From: a bacterium
Lineage (GTDB): Bacteria; SZUA-79; Acidulodesulfobacterales; Acidulodesulfobacteraceae
Assembly: GCA_021789605.1 (NCBI GenBank)
Contig: JAJYJI010000014.1
Span: 1 to 39,808, forward strand
DNA length: 39,808 bases
Reading direction: 5' to 3'
Shown here one piece after another: positions 1 to 9,971 of the stretch. The translations under genes and the position numbers were made by a program. The notes beneath the pieces are model-generated. The model made no database searches. It was given only the letters and a program-made list of their open reading frames with translations, and was not told where the DNA came from. Numbering within the stretch: the first letter of the stretch is position 1; every line of letters begins with the position of its first letter.

Positions 1-395
1 ATGGATATGTGGAAGGCAGAGAGATATTTAACGGAAAAGTTGACGTAGTGGTATGCGATGGATTTACCGGCAATGTTATTTTAAAGGCGTCGGAAACTTT
101 AGCCGAGACGATATTTAACCTTTTAAGGGAGGAGATAAATAAAAGTTTTATGGCCAAATTGGGCTTTTTTATGGCAAAAAAATCGTTGAAAAAATTTAAA
201 AAGCTTGTCGACCATAACGAATACGGCGGAGCGCCTCTTCTAGGCGTTAACGGAGCGGCGTTTATAGCTCATGGGGGAGCAAACTCAAAAGCCTTGGCAA
301 GCGCCATTTCGGTTGCGAAAAATTTTGTAGAAAAGGGAATAACCGCCAATATAAGCCATAAAATAGAATCCAACGCAAACAATATAGGGTATTGA
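1..395 (+). CDS. plsX: Phosphate acyltransferase PlsX, C-terminal part (gene begins before the window)
   Basis: PlsX makes acyl-phosphate from acyl-ACP and phosphate, the first step of membrane phospholipid synthesis. The frame is open from base 3 and reads GYVEGREIFNGKVDVVVCDG, the conserved C-terminal half of the family, followed by GFTGNVILK and a final block with GGAPLLGVNG. A GTG at 9 is inside the protein and is not the real start. Only about 130 of the usual 330-350 residues are present. fabH follows after 62 bp, the common plsX-fabH order. Family assignment is secure; the N-terminus cannot be judged. Confidence 0.93.
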   Translation, partial: GYVEGREIFNGKVDVVVCDGFTGNVILKASETLAETIFNLLREEINKSFMAKLGFFMAKKSLKKFKKLVDHNEYGGAPLLGVNGAAFIAHGGANSKALASAISVAKNFVEKGITANISHKIESNANNIGY

Positions 396-457
396 ATTTA
401 ATTTTAATATAATAAAATAAATATACGCATTGTAATGCTTAAGCGAAGGTTTAAACA

Positions 458-1441
458 TTGATATATTCTAAGGTTATCGGAATAGGTTCGTTTGTTCCGG
501 AAAAAGTGCTTACGAACGACGAATTATGCGGTATGGTCGATACGTCGGACGAATGGATTACTTCGAGGACGGGCATCAAGGAAAGGAGAATCGCCGGAGC
601 GGGCTTAACTACATCGGATATAGCCGCATATGCCGCGAAAAAAGCGATTAAGCTTTCGGGATTAAACAATAACGATATCGACCTTGTAATAGCGGGAACG
701 ATTACCCCCGATATGATATTTCCATCGACCTCCTGTATAGTTCAGGAAAAGCTTGGGCTTAAGAATGCGGCGGCATTCGACGTCAGCGCGGGATGCAGCG
801 GTTTTATTTACGGCCTGTCTATCGCCGATAGTTTTATTAAATCCGGAAAATACAAAAATGTGCTGGTTATAGGAGCCGACCTGCTTTCAAGAATTACCGA
901 CTATAACGATAGGGCTACATGCGTGTTGTTCGGAGACGGCGGCGGGGCGGTGGTTCTGACTGCTAATTCAGAAAATTCCAGAGGTATTTTATCGACGCAT
1001 ATGCATTCCGAAGGCGGTCACGACAGCATTCTAATGCTTAGAGCCGGCGGCTCGCTAATGCCCGCGACCCATAAAACAGTCGATAGCGGCGAGCATTACA
1101 TAAAAATGAAGGGTTCAGAGCTTTTCAAATATGCGGTAAACTTTTTAAAAGACGTTGCCGAAGAAGCGATAAGGTTTAACGCCTTAAAACCGGAGGACAT
1201 AGACCTGTTTGTTCCTCATCAGGCAAATATTAGAATCATAGAAGCTACCGCAAAAAAATTGCATTTTCCTATGGAAAAGGTTTTCGTAAATGTAGAAAAA
1301 TACGGTAATACTTCAAGCGGTTCCATACCTATCGCTCTAAACGAGGCTTACGAATCCGGACGCTTGAAAGAAGGGAATATTGTATTGATAGATGCGATTG
1401 GCGCCGGACTTACATGGGCATCCGCTATCATCAGATGGTAA
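458..1441 (+). CDS. fabH: 3-oxoacyl-ACP synthase III (FabH)
   Basis: FabH starts fatty-acid synthesis by condensing acetyl-CoA (or another short acyl-CoA) with malonyl-ACP in the cytoplasm. The 327-residue protein has the normal length. The catalytic triad is visible: Cys113 in VSAGCSGF, His254 in VPHQAN and Asn284 in YGNTSSGS. The start is TTG at 458, preceded by GAAGG at 445-449 with 8-base spacing, and the protein begins MIYSKVIGIGS as the family does. It lies between plsX and fabK in the fatty-acid operon. Confidence 0.96.
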   Translation: MIYSKVIGIGSFVPEKVLTNDELCGMVDTSDEWITSRTGIKERRIAGAGLTTSDIAAYAAKKAIKLSGLNNNDIDLVIAGTITPDMIFPSTSCIVQEKLGLKNAAAFDVSAGCSGFIYGLSIADSFIKSGKYKNVLVIGADLLSRITDYNDRATCVLFGDGGGAVVLTANSENSRGILSTHMHSEGGHDSILMLRAGGSLMPATHKTVDSGEHYIKMKGSELFKYAVNFLKDVAEEAIRFNALKPEDIDLFVPHQANIRIIEATAKKLHFPMEKVFVNVEKYGNTSSGSIPIALNEAYESGRLKEGNIVLIDAIGAGLTWASAIIRW

Positions 1442-1497
1442 ACCGGTTTTGTTTATATATTGCGTTATTTATTTAAGTATGGCGGTGAAACGATAAA

Positions 1498-2442
1498 ATG
1501 ATAAAATCTCCGATATGCGATATGCTCGGGATAAAATATCCCATATTTCAGGGCGGAATGGCTTGGGCGTCTAACTATGAGCTTGCCTCCGCCGTTTCTA
1601 ACGCCGGAGGTTTGGGAATTATAGGCGCCGGACAGATGCCGCCGGAACTTCTCGTTCAGGAAATAAGAAAAGCAAAAGAGAATACCGATAAGCCTTTTGG
1701 AGTCAACCTCATAATTTATTTAACTTATATAGAAGAGCTGGTAGATGCGGTTATTCGGGAGGGCGTTCAGGTCGTAACGACAGGGGCAGGCAATGCCGGT
1801 CCTTACATAAAACGGTTTCACGATGCGGGCATAAAAGTTATACCGGTTATTCCTTCTTCCGCTCTGGCAAAGAGGGTGGAAAAGGCGGGTGCGGATGCCG
1901 TAATTGCGGAAGGAACCGAATCCGGCGGACATATAGGCGAAATTACTACTATGGCAATAGTTCCGCAGGTTGCCGACGCTGTCGGCATACCGGTCATAGC
2001 GGCAGGAGGCATTGCGGATTACAGAGGATTTGCCGCGGCTTTATGCCTCGGCGCAAGCGGCATACAGATGGGTACGAGATTTCTTGCAACCAAAGAATGC
2101 CATGTGCATCAAAACTGGAAAGATATGGTCGTAAAAGCATCGGATAGGGACACCGTAGTTACGGGAAGGCCTACCGGCCATCCGGTAAGGGTTTTAAAAA
2201 ACAGGCTTGCCAAAATGTTTCTCGAACTGGAGGAAAAGTGCGCGCCTGTTGCCGAGTATGAAAAACTCGGGACAGGAAAATTAAAAGCCGCTTCGGTTGA
2301 CGGAGACGTTGAAATGGGTTCTTTAATGAGCGGACAGATAGCAGGGCTCATAAAAGAAGAAAAAACTGCAAAAGAAATCATAGAGGAGATAGTTTCGCAG
2401 ACGGAAGATTTTATTAAAAATACGGCTAAATTCATAAAATAA
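1498..2442 (+). CDS. fabK: FMN-dependent enoyl-ACP reductase FabK
   Basis: This 314-residue protein belongs to the nitronate monooxygenase/FabK TIM-barrel flavoprotein family. It opens with [19 protein letters not shown] and has the flavin-binding segments [21 protein letters not shown] and [13 protein letters not shown]. FabK reduces the enoyl-ACP double bond, the last step of each elongation cycle, using NAD(P)H and FMN. Its place between fabH and fabD favours FabK over a true nitronate monooxygenase. No fabI is seen in the window, so this is probably the operon's enoyl reductase. Such enzymes are not inhibited by triclosan, as known for the family. Confidence 0.92.
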   Translation: MIKSPICDMLGIKYPIFQGGMAWASNYELASAVSNAGGLGIIGAGQMPPELLVQEIRKAKENTDKPFGVNLIIYLTYIEELVDAVIREGVQVVTTGAGNAGPYIKRFHDAGIKVIPVIPSSALAKRVEKAGADAVIAEGTESGGHIGEITTMAIVPQVADAVGIPVIAAGGIADYRGFAAALCLGASGIQMGTRFLATKECHVHQNWKDMVVKASDRDTVVTGRPTGHPVRVLKNRLAKMFLELEEKCAPVAEYEKLGTGKLKAASVDGDVEMGSLMSGQIAGLIKEEKTAKEIIEEIVSQTEDFIKNTAKFIK

Positions 2443-2457
2443 TATATAACATAACAA

Positions 2458-3420
2458 ATGGAAAAATCGTCAAATTCCGATATAGCGTTTGTTTTTCCCG
2501 GACAGGGGTCGCAGCATGCCGGCATGGGGAAAGATATTTTTGAGAATTTCAATGAAGCGCGTCTTATATTAGAAGAATCTTCGGATACCTTAGGCTTAGA
2601 TATGAAAAGCTTGATTCTGGGAGACGACGGCGCGGCGCTTAACCTGACGGAAAATACCCAGCCGGCTCTTTTAACCGTGAGCACGGCGATTCTTAGGGTT
2701 ATAGAGAAAGAAACCGGCTTAAAGCCGGTTTGCGTTTCGGGACACAGCCTTGGCGAATATAGCGCCAACGTTTCCGCAGGCTCCGTAGATTTTTCGGATG
2801 CTCTTTTAATCACAAAAAAAAGAGGATTTTTTATGCAGAACGCCTGTCCCGTGGGGTTCGGCAAAATGGCGGCGGTTATAGGGCTTGACGAAAATACGAT
2901 AAAAACTGCGTTAGGCGAATTAAATCATTTAAAAAATGAAGAAGGTGTTTTTATAGCAAATATTAATTCCGAAATACAAACCGTAATATCGGGCATGTCG
3001 TCGTTCGTAGATGAGGCATGTTTACTGCTTAAAGAGCGCGGAGCTAAAAAAATAGCCGTTCTGCCTGTCAGCGCCCCTTTTCATACGCCTTTTATGGAAA
3101 GCGCAAAGGAAAATCTTTATTCGTTTATAGACAAAGGCTGGTTCAGAGATGCGGAATGCGATATATTTTCCAATGCCACGTCGCTGAATTATTCCAAGAA
3201 AGACGACGCGGTAAGGCTTCTTCTGGAGCAGATAGTTTCACCCGTTATGTGGAAAGATATTATTGTTAATATGGAAAAAATATCCGGGGTTTCTAAATTT
3301 ATCGAGATAGGTCCATCGAATGTTTTAAGCGGATTAATTAAAAGGATAGACAAAAATGCGGATATTCTGTCCGTAAATTCCGTTTCGGCTGTTAAGGAAT
3401 TAGAAAGTTTGATGTTCTAA
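2458..3420 (+). CDS. fabD: Malonyl-CoA:ACP transacylase FabD
   Basis: FabD moves the malonyl group from CoA to ACP to supply the elongation units. The 320-residue protein has FPGQGSQ near the N-terminus, the nucleophile Ser97 in GHSLGEYSA, the substrate-binding Arg in KKRGFFMQ and the catalytic His209 in APFHTPFM. The ATG at 2458 is 15 bp after fabK with no obvious Shine-Dalgarno, so translation may rely on coupling. It is followed by fabG. Confidence 0.95.
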   Translation: MEKSSNSDIAFVFPGQGSQHAGMGKDIFENFNEARLILEESSDTLGLDMKSLILGDDGAALNLTENTQPALLTVSTAILRVIEKETGLKPVCVSGHSLGEYSANVSAGSVDFSDALLITKKRGFFMQNACPVGFGKMAAVIGLDENTIKTALGELNHLKNEEGVFIANINSEIQTVISGMSSFVDEACLLLKERGAKKIAVLPVSAPFHTPFMESAKENLYSFIDKGWFRDAECDIFSNATSLNYSKKDDAVRLLLEQIVSPVMWKDIIVNMEKISGVSKFIEIGPSNVLSGLIKRIDKNADILSVNSVSAVKELESLMF

Positions 3421-3437
3421 TAAAAAGGGGGTGGTTT

Positions 3438-4190
3438 ATGTCTATTTGCATTGAACTTACAGGTAAAACGGCTGTAGTCACAGGCGGTTCTTCGGGCATA
3501 GGGCTTTCTATATCTAAAGTTTTGCTTAACGCTGGGGCAAGAGTCGTAATAATAGATATAGACGAAAAAAGATTTTTAAGCGTAAAAGACGAAATAAAAA
3601 AGATTTCTCTCGAGTTTGATTTTTACGAAGCCGATATTAAAAATTCGGAAAAGATATCGGAAATTATTCAGAAAATAATATCCAAAGAATCTAAAATAGA
3701 TATTCTCGTCAATAATGCCGGCATAGTTAAAGACGGCCTTTTAATAAGGATGAGCGACGAAGACTGGCTGGATGTTATAAACGTCAACTTAAACGGCATG
3801 TTTTATATTACTAAAAACGTTCTAAAACACATGGTCAAAGCTAAATCGGGCAGAATAATAAGCATAGCCTCGGTTATAGGCGAAATAGGCAATACGGGAC
3901 AGGCAAATTACGCCGCATCAAAGGCCGGCATAATTGCCCTTACCAAATCCATAGCAAAAGAGTATGCGGCGAGGGGTGTTCTTGCCAATGCTATCGCGCC
4001 GGGTTTTATTAAAACTGTTATGACGGACAAGCTTTCCGAAGATGTCAGAGATGCGATTAAGAAAAGTATTCCGCTGAATAAAATAGCCGAACCTGAGGAG
4101 ATAGCCAATGCCGTCCTCTTTCTTTGTTCGGAACTTTCCGCCTATATTACGGGTTCCGTTTTAAACGTGAACGGCGGGATGTATATGTGA
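3438..4190 (+). CDS. fabG: 3-oxoacyl-ACP reductase FabG
   Basis: This is a 250-residue short-chain dehydrogenase that reduces 3-oxoacyl-ACP with NADPH. The cofactor motif TGGSSGIG is at 15-22, NNAG at 92-95, and the catalytic residues are Ser145, Tyr158 and Lys162 (YAASK). The C-terminal half has LANAIAPGFIKT and the ending ITGSVLNVNGGMYM typical of FabG. The start at 3438 has a strong AAAGGGGG ribosome site. Position between fabD and acpP supports the fatty-acid role over other SDR roles. Confidence 0.95.
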   Translation: MSICIELTGKTAVVTGGSSGIGLSISKVLLNAGARVVIIDIDEKRFLSVKDEIKKISLEFDFYEADIKNSEKISEIIQKIISKESKIDILVNNAGIVKDGLLIRMSDEDWLDVINVNLNGMFYITKNVLKHMVKAKSGRIISIASVIGEIGNTGQANYAASKAGIIALTKSIAKEYAARGVLANAIAPGFIKTVMTDKLSEDVRDAIKKSIPLNKIAEPEEIANAVLFLCSELSAYITGSVLNVNGGMYM

Positions 4191-4234
4191 TATAGTTAAA
4201 TTGTCCAAATTTAAAAAGGAGGGGGTGAAATTAA

Positions 4235-4468
4235 ATGTCCGTAGAAAACAAAGTTAAAGAGATAATTGTCGAACAGTTAGGGGTGACTCCCGATGAAGTT
4301 ACCAACGAAGCTTCATTCGTTGAGGACCTGGGCGCGGATTCATTAGACACCGTTGAATTAGTCATGGCGTTTGAAGAGGAATTCGGAATAGAAATATCCG
4401 ATGAAGACGCGGAAAAAATTAAAACGGTTCAGAATGCTGTTTCGTATATCGATGAACATACAAAATAA
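4235..4468 (+). CDS. acpP: Acyl carrier protein
   Basis: This small acidic protein of 77 residues carries the growing acyl chain on a 4'-phosphopantetheine arm. The attachment site is Ser36 in [13 protein letters not shown]. Length, acidity and the helix II sequence match bacterial AcpP. A very strong ribosome site (AAAGGAGGGGG, about 4217-4227) precedes the ATG, in keeping with the high amount of ACP cells need. It lies between fabG and fabF. Confidence 0.97.
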   Translation: MSVENKVKEIIVEQLGVTPDEVTNEASFVEDLGADSLDTVELVMAFEEEFGIEISDEDAEKIKTVQNAVSYIDEHTK

Positions 4469-4491
4469 TTCATTTATATCAGATTTTTATT

Positions 4492-5748
4492 ATGAAAAAA
4501 ATTGAATGCGATAGGAGAGTGGTCGTAACCGGATATTCCATGATTACGGCATTAGGCAACGATGCGGAAAGTTCATGGGCGGGTATGATAAAAGGTGAAA
4601 GCGGCATAGGACGCATAACCAGATTTGATACAGAAGGCTATATTACCAAGATAGCGGGTGAAGTTAAAGACTTTAATCCAGAACGCTTCATAGAAAAAAA
4701 GGAAGTGAAGAAAATGGACCAGTTTATTCACTATGCCGTCGCCTGTTCTAAAATGGCCTTGGATATGTCGGGGCTTCAAATAGTCGAAGAAAATGCCCAC
4801 AGAGTAGGCGTTTGGATTGGAGCGGGCATAGGAGGCCTTATGACTATCGAAAAATATCATACCATGCTTTTGGAGGGAGGGCCTAAAAAGATTTCACCGT
4901 TTTTTATACCCATGCTTTTGATAAATCTTGCTCCGGGACAGGTTTCTATAATGACCGGAGCCAAGGGGCCCAATGCAAGCACCGTTTCCGCCTGTTCTAC
5001 CGGCACTAATTCAATAGGAGACGCATATAAAATGATTGTCAGGGGTGATGCCGATGCAATGATAGCCGGCGGGGCGGAATCCACCATAACGCCCTTGTGT
5101 ATTTCCGGTTTTAACGCAATGAAGGCATTATCCGTCAGAAACGACGAGCCGCAGAAGGCTTCGAGGCCTTTCGAAAAAAACAGGGACGGATTTGTAGTCA
5201 GCGAAGGTTCAGGCATAGTTATACTTGAAGAAATGAACTGCGCTATGCGGAGAGGAGCGACAATATACGCCGAAATCGTAGGATACGGGACGTCTTCGGA
5301 TGCCTACCATCTATCAACTCCCGATCCTGAGGCGGAAGGGGCATATTTTAGCATGAAAAATGCCATAGACGACGCCGGACTTGCGCCCTGCGATATCGGC
5401 TATATAAACGCCCACGGAACATCTACATATTATAACGATTTAAATGAAACCAAAGCTATAAAAAGGCTTTTCAAAGAAAAAGCAGAAAAACTTAAAATCA
5501 GCTCCGTCAAATCCATGCTCGGGCACGCCCTTGGAGCGGCCGGCGGAATAGAAGCCGTCGCAACCGTATTAACTGTTAACGCGGGCATTATACCCCCGAC
5601 TATTAATATGGAAGAACAGGACGAGGAATGCGATTTAGATTACGTCCCAAATGTCGCCCAAAAAGCCGATATCAGATACGCGATTTCTAATTCGTTCGGA
5701 TTCGGCGGAACTAACGCCACATTAGTGTTTAAAAAATGGGAGGGTTAA
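4492..5748 (+). CDS. fabF: 3-oxoacyl-ACP synthase II (FabF)
   Basis: FabF condenses malonyl-ACP with acyl-ACP to elongate fatty acids. The 418-residue protein has the Cys-His-His catalytic set: Cys168 in SACSTGTNS, His308 in NAHGTSTYYND and His345 in MLGHALGAAGG. It begins KKIECDRRVVVTGYSM, the usual beta-strand start, and ends FGFGGTNATLVFKKW. It closes the fab part of the operon; rpiB starts 6 bp after its stop. Confidence 0.96.
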   Translation: MKKIECDRRVVVTGYSMITALGNDAESSWAGMIKGESGIGRITRFDTEGYITKIAGEVKDFNPERFIEKKEVKKMDQFIHYAVACSKMALDMSGLQIVEENAHRVGVWIGAGIGGLMTIEKYHTMLLEGGPKKISPFFIPMLLINLAPGQVSIMTGAKGPNASTVSACSTGTNSIGDAYKMIVRGDADAMIAGGAESTITPLCISGFNAMKALSVRNDEPQKASRPFEKNRDGFVVSEGSGIVILEEMNCAMRRGATIYAEIVGYGTSSDAYHLSTPDPEAEGAYFSMKNAIDDAGLAPCDIGYINAHGTSTYYNDLNETKAIKRLFKEKAEKLKISSVKSMLGHALGAAGGIEAVATVLTVNAGIIPPTINMEEQDEECDLDYVPNVAQKADIRYAISNSFGFGGTNATLVFKKWEG

Positions 5749-5754
5749 TGTAAC

Positions 5755-6204
5755 ATGATATTTTTAGGCTCCGACCATGCCGGCTTCGAATTAAAGGAAT
5801 CCATAAAGGACCATCTTGAAAAAAAAGGTTTAAAATATCTCGACCTTGGAACCGATTCTTTAAAAAGCGTGGATTATCCCGATTACGCATTAAAAGTAGC
5901 CGAAAAGGTGATAGGCGAAAAGGATGAGAACTCGTTCGGCATACTCGTCTGCGGAACCGGTATAGGAATGGAAATAGCCGCCAATAAGGTTAATGGCATA
6001 AGGGCGGCGTTGGTTCACGACGAATATACCGCTGAGGTCGCAAAAGAGCATAATAATGCAAATATATTGACTCTTGGCGGCAGAACGACTACGCCTACGG
6101 AAGCCTCAAGATATATAGATAAATTTATGTCTTCCAAATACGAGGAAGGCAGGCATGAAAACAGAATTTCTAAAATTAGCGGCATAGAAAAATTAAAATA
6201 TTAA
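5755..6204 (+). CDS. rpiB: Ribose-5-phosphate isomerase B
   Basis: RpiB interconverts ribose 5-phosphate and ribulose 5-phosphate in the pentose-phosphate pathway. The 149-residue protein begins MIFLGSDHAGFELK. It contains DYPDYA, the phosphate-binding and catalytic segment VCGTGIGMEIAANK with Cys66, and HNNANILTLGGRTT. Length is normal for the LacAB/RpiB family. rpiB followed by glyA is a frequent order, and the product also feeds ribulose 5-phosphate to riboflavin synthesis downstream. Confidence 0.95.
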   Translation: MIFLGSDHAGFELKESIKDHLEKKGLKYLDLGTDSLKSVDYPDYALKVAEKVIGEKDENSFGILVCGTGIGMEIAANKVNGIRAALVHDEYTAEVAKEHNNANILTLGGRTTTPTEASRYIDKFMSSKYEEGRHENRISKISGIEKLKY

Positions 6205-6237
6205 ATAAAATAAATTTTAACTTTAGGTGAAATTAAA

Positions 6238-7485
6238 TTGAATTTTAAGGATTTAAAGGAAGTTGACGGCGAAATCTATGAATTTATAAATAAAGAGCTT
6301 AACAGGCAGAGGCAGTCATTGGAGCTTATTGCCTCCGAGAACTTTGTTTCAAAAGCCGTGATGCAGGCTCAGGGGTCCGTTCTAACCAATAAGTATGCGG
6401 AAGGTTATCCTAAAAAAAGATATTACGGCGGATGCGGTTTTATAGATAACGTGGAACAAATTGCCATCGACAGGATAAAAGAAATTTTTGAAGCCGAATA
6501 TGCAAACGTACAGCCCCATTCCGGTTCGCAGGCCAACATGGCAATTTTTTACGCTTTTCTGAAACCGGGAGATACCGTTCTCGGCATGGATTTATCCCAC
6601 GGCGGTCATTTAACGCATGGAAGCCCGGTAAATTTTTCGGGAAAATATTTTAATATCGTTCCGTACGGCGTAAACAGGGACACAGAAACCATAGACTACG
6701 ACGAATTAAGAAAAATTGCCCTGCAAAATAAGCCGAAGATGATAATATCCGGCGCAAGCGCTTATCCGAGAGTTATAGATTTTAAAAAATTCAGGGATAT
6801 CGCCGACGAAGCGGGATGCTATCTTATGGTTGATATGGCGCATATCGCAGGACTCGTAGCCGCCGGACTTCATCCCAATCCGGTTCCGTATGCTGACTTT
6901 GTTACTACTACTACTCATAAGACGCTTAGAGGGCCGCGAGGCGGAGTCATTCTTGCAAAGTCCAAATACGAAAAAGAATTAAATTCCGCAATATTTCCCG
7001 GAATACAGGGGGGGCCGCTCGAACATGTAATCGCCGCGAAGGCCGTTTCTTTTAAAGAGGCATTAAGCGAAGAGTTTAGAAATTATCAAAGACAGGTCGT
7101 CTTCAATGCCGCGGCTCTTGCAAATACTTTGACGATTAACGGGTTTCCGTTGATATCCGGCGGTACGGATAATCATCTTATGCTTGTCGATTTCAGAAAA
7201 TCGGAAATGACAGGCAAACAGGCCGAAGCCCTGCTGGACGAAGTTGGAATTACGGTCAATAAGAACAAGGTTCCTTTCGACGAAAGGTCGCCGTTCGTTA
7301 CAAGCGGAATAAGGCTTGGAACTCCTGCCGTTACGACTAGGGGCATGAAAGAAGGCGAAATGGTAAAAATAGGCGAGCTTATAGTTGAAATCTTGAAGAA
7401 TTATAACGACGAAACCGTCAAAAATAACGTAAAAAAAGAAGTCGGACTTTTGTGCGATAAATTTCCCCTTTATGAAAATATTTGA
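6238..7485 (+). CDS. glyA: Serine hydroxymethyltransferase
   Basis: GlyA converts serine and tetrahydrofolate to glycine and 5,10-methylene-THF, using pyridoxal phosphate. The 415-residue protein shows LIASENFVS (31-39), [13 protein letters not shown], the PLP-contacting VDMAHIAGL and the Schiff-base Lys228 in [14 protein letters not shown]. The start is TTG at 6238 with AGGTGA upstream. Its methylene-THF product is the substrate of the MetF-like protein encoded at about 24.5 kb, though the two genes are not linked. Confidence 0.96.
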   Translation: MNFKDLKEVDGEIYEFINKELNRQRQSLELIASENFVSKAVMQAQGSVLTNKYAEGYPKKRYYGGCGFIDNVEQIAIDRIKEIFEAEYANVQPHSGSQANMAIFYAFLKPGDTVLGMDLSHGGHLTHGSPVNFSGKYFNIVPYGVNRDTETIDYDELRKIALQNKPKMIISGASAYPRVIDFKKFRDIADEAGCYLMVDMAHIAGLVAAGLHPNPVPYADFVTTTTHKTLRGPRGGVILAKSKYEKELNSAIFPGIQGGPLEHVIAAKAVSFKEALSEEFRNYQRQVVFNAAALANTLTINGFPLISGGTDNHLMLVDFRKSEMTGKQAEALLDEVGITVNKNKVPFDERSPFVTSGIRLGTPAVTTRGMKEGEMVKIGELIVEILKNYNDETVKNNVKKEVGLLCDKFPLYENI

Positions 7486-7500
7486 TTTTTTATATTGCAT

Positions 7501-7959
7501 ATGAAGTGTCCTTTTTGTTTTAACAGCGACGACAAAGTCGCTGATTCGAGAGTATCGAAAGACGGAAGGTCGACGAGGCGGAAAAGGCAATGCAATGTTT
7601 GCGGAAAAAGATTCACCACCATAGAAACAATCGTTGTTTCTTCTCCCTTGATAATTAAAAAAGACGGGCGAAGAGAATCGTTCGACAGGCAAAAAATATT
7701 GAACGGCCTAATAAAAGCATGCGAAAAAAGGCAGGTTCCATATCAGAACATAGAAGAGATAATTCAATCCGTCGAAAAGTGGATAGAAGAAACAAATTTA
7801 AAGGAAGTAAAAAGCGATGATATAGGAAAGTTTGTCCTTGGCAAATTAAAAAATATAGATGCTATAAGCTATGTTCGTTTTGCTTCCGTTTATCTTTCTT
7901 TTAAGGATATAAACGAACTTTACGAAAATGTCTCCGAACTTATTAAAAAACAGTCTTAG
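7501..7959 (+). CDS. nrdR: Transcriptional repressor NrdR
   Basis: NrdR is a nucleotide-sensing repressor of ribonucleotide reductase genes. The protein has an N-terminal zinc ribbon with Cys3, Cys6, Cys31 and Cys34 (MKCPFC and CNVCGKRF) followed by an ATP-cone domain starting near LIIKKDGRRESFDRQKI. I chose ATG 7501 (152 residues) over the in-frame TTG at 7495 because the family begins M(K/R)CPFC. It sits between glyA and ribD, a common location. No NrdR box pair was recognised in the window. Confidence 0.95.
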   Translation: MKCPFCFNSDDKVADSRVSKDGRSTRRKRQCNVCGKRFTTIETIVVSSPLIIKKDGRRESFDRQKILNGLIKACEKRQVPYQNIEEIIQSVEKWIEETNLKEVKSDDIGKFVLGKLKNIDAISYVRFASVYLSFKDINELYENVSELIKKQS

Positions 7960-7985
7960 TATATTCCGTTCAAAAGATAAGTTTT

Positions 7986-9140
7986 ATGGATAACAGCAAT
8001 AAAGCCGCTGACGAATACTTTATTTCCCGTACCTTTAGCCTTGCAAAAAAAGCAGAAGGACTTACCTCACCTAATCCTATCGTAGGCGCCGTCGTCGTTA
8101 AAGACGGGAATATAGTAGGAGCCGGCTACCATAAAAAAGCAGGTTTACCGCACGCCGAAGCCGCCGCATTGGAAGAGGCTGGCATAAAAGCCAACGGAGG
8201 TACGATTTATGTAAATTTGGAGCCCTGCAGCCACTTCGGGAAAACCCCCCCCTGTGTTTATAAAATAAAAGAATCCGGAATAAAAAGGGTGGTGGCAGCG
8301 GTTAAGGACCCTAATCCTTTGGTGTCGGGAAGGGGATTCGATTATCTGCGGAATAACGGAATCGAAATAACATGCGGAATTTTAGAGGGAAAGGCCCGAA
8401 AATTAAACGAGATTTTTTTTAAATATATAACTGCCGGTTTTCCGTTTATAACAATAAAAGAGGCCTTGACTCTCGACGGCAAGATAGGATATAGGGGCAG
8501 TAAAACAAAATCATATATTTCATCGCCGCAATCTCTTGAACATACCCACCGCTTGAGGTTTATGAACGATGCGGTAATGGTATCGGCTAAAACCGTCATA
8601 AAAGACGACCCTATGCTTGATATACGCATAAACAGGGGGGGCATGAAAAATAAATTTTTAGGCAAAAAATGGACTAAAATAATTTTAGACGCCGATTTGT
8701 CCGTGCCTTTGGATGCAAAAATTTTTAATACCCGCGGCGATGTTTTAATATTTACCTCAGATTGCTACGACGAAGCAAAGAAGCAAAAAAAAATGCTTTT
8801 AAAAGAAAAAGGTGCAATTATACATGATGTATATTATAATAATAATATACAGGAAAATAAGCTCTTGAACATTAAGGAAATATTTAAAAAATGCGCCGGG
8901 TTACAAATTACGAGCATACTAGTGGAAGCCGGGCCTACGCTTTTCAACTCTTTGAACTCGGAAAAATTATTCGATAAGCTTGTTTTTAATATTACCCCTT
9001 ATATTTTAGGCAACGAGAAAGGCGTTAGTTTATTTGAAACGTTAAGTTTGAAAGACGAAAATATTTTTACATTCGGCGGTTTGGATATTAAAAAATTCGG
9101 CGACGAATTGTTTTTGTCGTATTATCCTAAATTCGCTTGA
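7986..9140 (+). CDS. ribD: Bifunctional riboflavin deaminase/reductase RibD
   Basis: RibD carries out the second and third steps of riboflavin synthesis: pyrimidine deamination, then ribosyl reduction with NADPH. The N-terminal deaminase domain has zinc ligands His56 with Glu58 (PHAEAA) and Cys81 and Cys90 (EPCSHFGKTPPC). The C-terminal reductase begins near FPFITIKEALTLDGKIG and contains SILVEAGPTLFNSL. At 384 residues it has the normal length for the fused enzyme. No FMN riboswitch lies before it; only 26 bp separate it from nrdR. Confidence 0.95.
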   Translation: MDNSNKAADEYFISRTFSLAKKAEGLTSPNPIVGAVVVKDGNIVGAGYHKKAGLPHAEAAALEEAGIKANGGTIYVNLEPCSHFGKTPPCVYKIKESGIKRVVAAVKDPNPLVSGRGFDYLRNNGIEITCGILEGKARKLNEIFFKYITAGFPFITIKEALTLDGKIGYRGSKTKSYISSPQSLEHTHRLRFMNDAVMVSAKTVIKDDPMLDIRINRGGMKNKFLGKKWTKIILDADLSVPLDAKIFNTRGDVLIFTSDCYDEAKKQKKMLLKEKGAIIHDVYYNNNIQENKLLNIKEIFKKCAGLQITSILVEAGPTLFNSLNSEKLFDKLVFNITPYILGNEKGVSLFETLSLKDENIFTFGGLDIKKFGDELFLSYYPKFA

Positions 9141-9225
9141 ATTTAATTAGACTATGCCGGCGAGATTTGCCGGACTCCGTCCGTTGCGCCGACGATATCG
9201 GTTAATTAAAATTATTTATATTTAT

Positions 9226-9900
9226 ATGTTTACAGGCATAATAAAAGAACAGGGGGTCGTAAAATCTTTAAATAACGGTATTTTGTCGGTAGCGGTTAAA
9301 ATTACCGGAAAAAATGCATATATAGGACAAAGCATTGCCGTAAACGGCCTGTGCCTTTCCGTAAAAAAAATTAATTATCCCGTGCTTTTTTTCGATTTTA
9401 CTCCCGCAACCTACCTTGCTTCCGCTATGAAATATTTAAAAACCAACGAGAGCGTCAACATAGAACCGGCCCTGTCTGTTAATTCAGATATTTCTGGACA
9501 TTTTGTGCTTGGGCATGTCGATGCCATAGGAAGGCTCGCATTTAAAGAAAGGACCGGAAATTCTATAGTTATAGGCGTAAAGATAATAAATTCGATAGAC
9601 GGCGATATTAACAAATATATAATAAAAAAAGGCTCTATAGGAATCGACGGTATAAGCCTGACGGTAAACGATATTAAGAACGGCGTTTTTTTCGTCAGTA
9701 TAATACCTTTAACATACGGTGAAACAAATTTAAAATTTAAAACGGTAGGAGACTATGTGAACATTGAATCCGACATTATCGCAAAAACTGTCGTGAACGG
9801 CTTAAACGGCATGTACGCCGGAGAAGCCGAAAAGTTAAGAAAATTGAGCGGCAATAATAACCTTACCGTACAATTTTTGGAAGAAAATGGTTTTATGTAA
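9226..9900 (+). CDS. ribE: Riboflavin synthase alpha subunit
   Basis: Riboflavin synthase dismutates two 6,7-dimethyl-8-ribityllumazine molecules to riboflavin. The 224-residue protein begins MFTGIIKEQG, the invariant family start, so ATG 9226 is preferred. A longer in-frame start at 9154 would add 24 residues with no family match. The two lumazine-binding repeats are visible, each with a GHFVLGHVD- or LTVND-like block (NSDISGHFVLGHVDAIG and IGIDGISLTVND). The 85 bp before it contain a small hairpin (CCGGC...GCCGG near 9158-9174). Confidence 0.93.
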   Translation: MFTGIIKEQGVVKSLNNGILSVAVKITGKNAYIGQSIAVNGLCLSVKKINYPVLFFDFTPATYLASAMKYLKTNESVNIEPALSVNSDISGHFVLGHVDAIGRLAFKERTGNSIVIGVKIINSIDGDINKYIIKKGSIGIDGISLTVNDIKNGVFFVSIIPLTYGETNLKFKTVGDYVNIESDIIAKTVVNGLNGMYAGEAEKLRKLSGNNNLTVQFLEENGFM

Positions 9901-9971
9901 TTTTTTTATTCAGAAAAGGTATAAATATAAAATTAATTATTTAATTATTTAATAAAGGACGGTAGATATTT

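Noticed and set aside
2109-2864. 251-codon open frame on the minus strand across fabK/fabD
   Set aside because: It is antisense to two clearly conserved enzymes, has low-complexity Ser/Pro/Phe-rich translation and no ribosome site. It is a shadow of codon bias.
7960-7985. FMN riboswitch before the rib genes
   Set aside because: The gap is only 26 bp and holds no conserved RFN blocks. None was seen in the other rib spacers either.
9154-9225. N-terminal extension of riboflavin synthase from an upstream ATG
   Set aside because: The extra residues (Arg/Leu-rich) match nothing in the family, and the invariant MFTGII start is at 9226.
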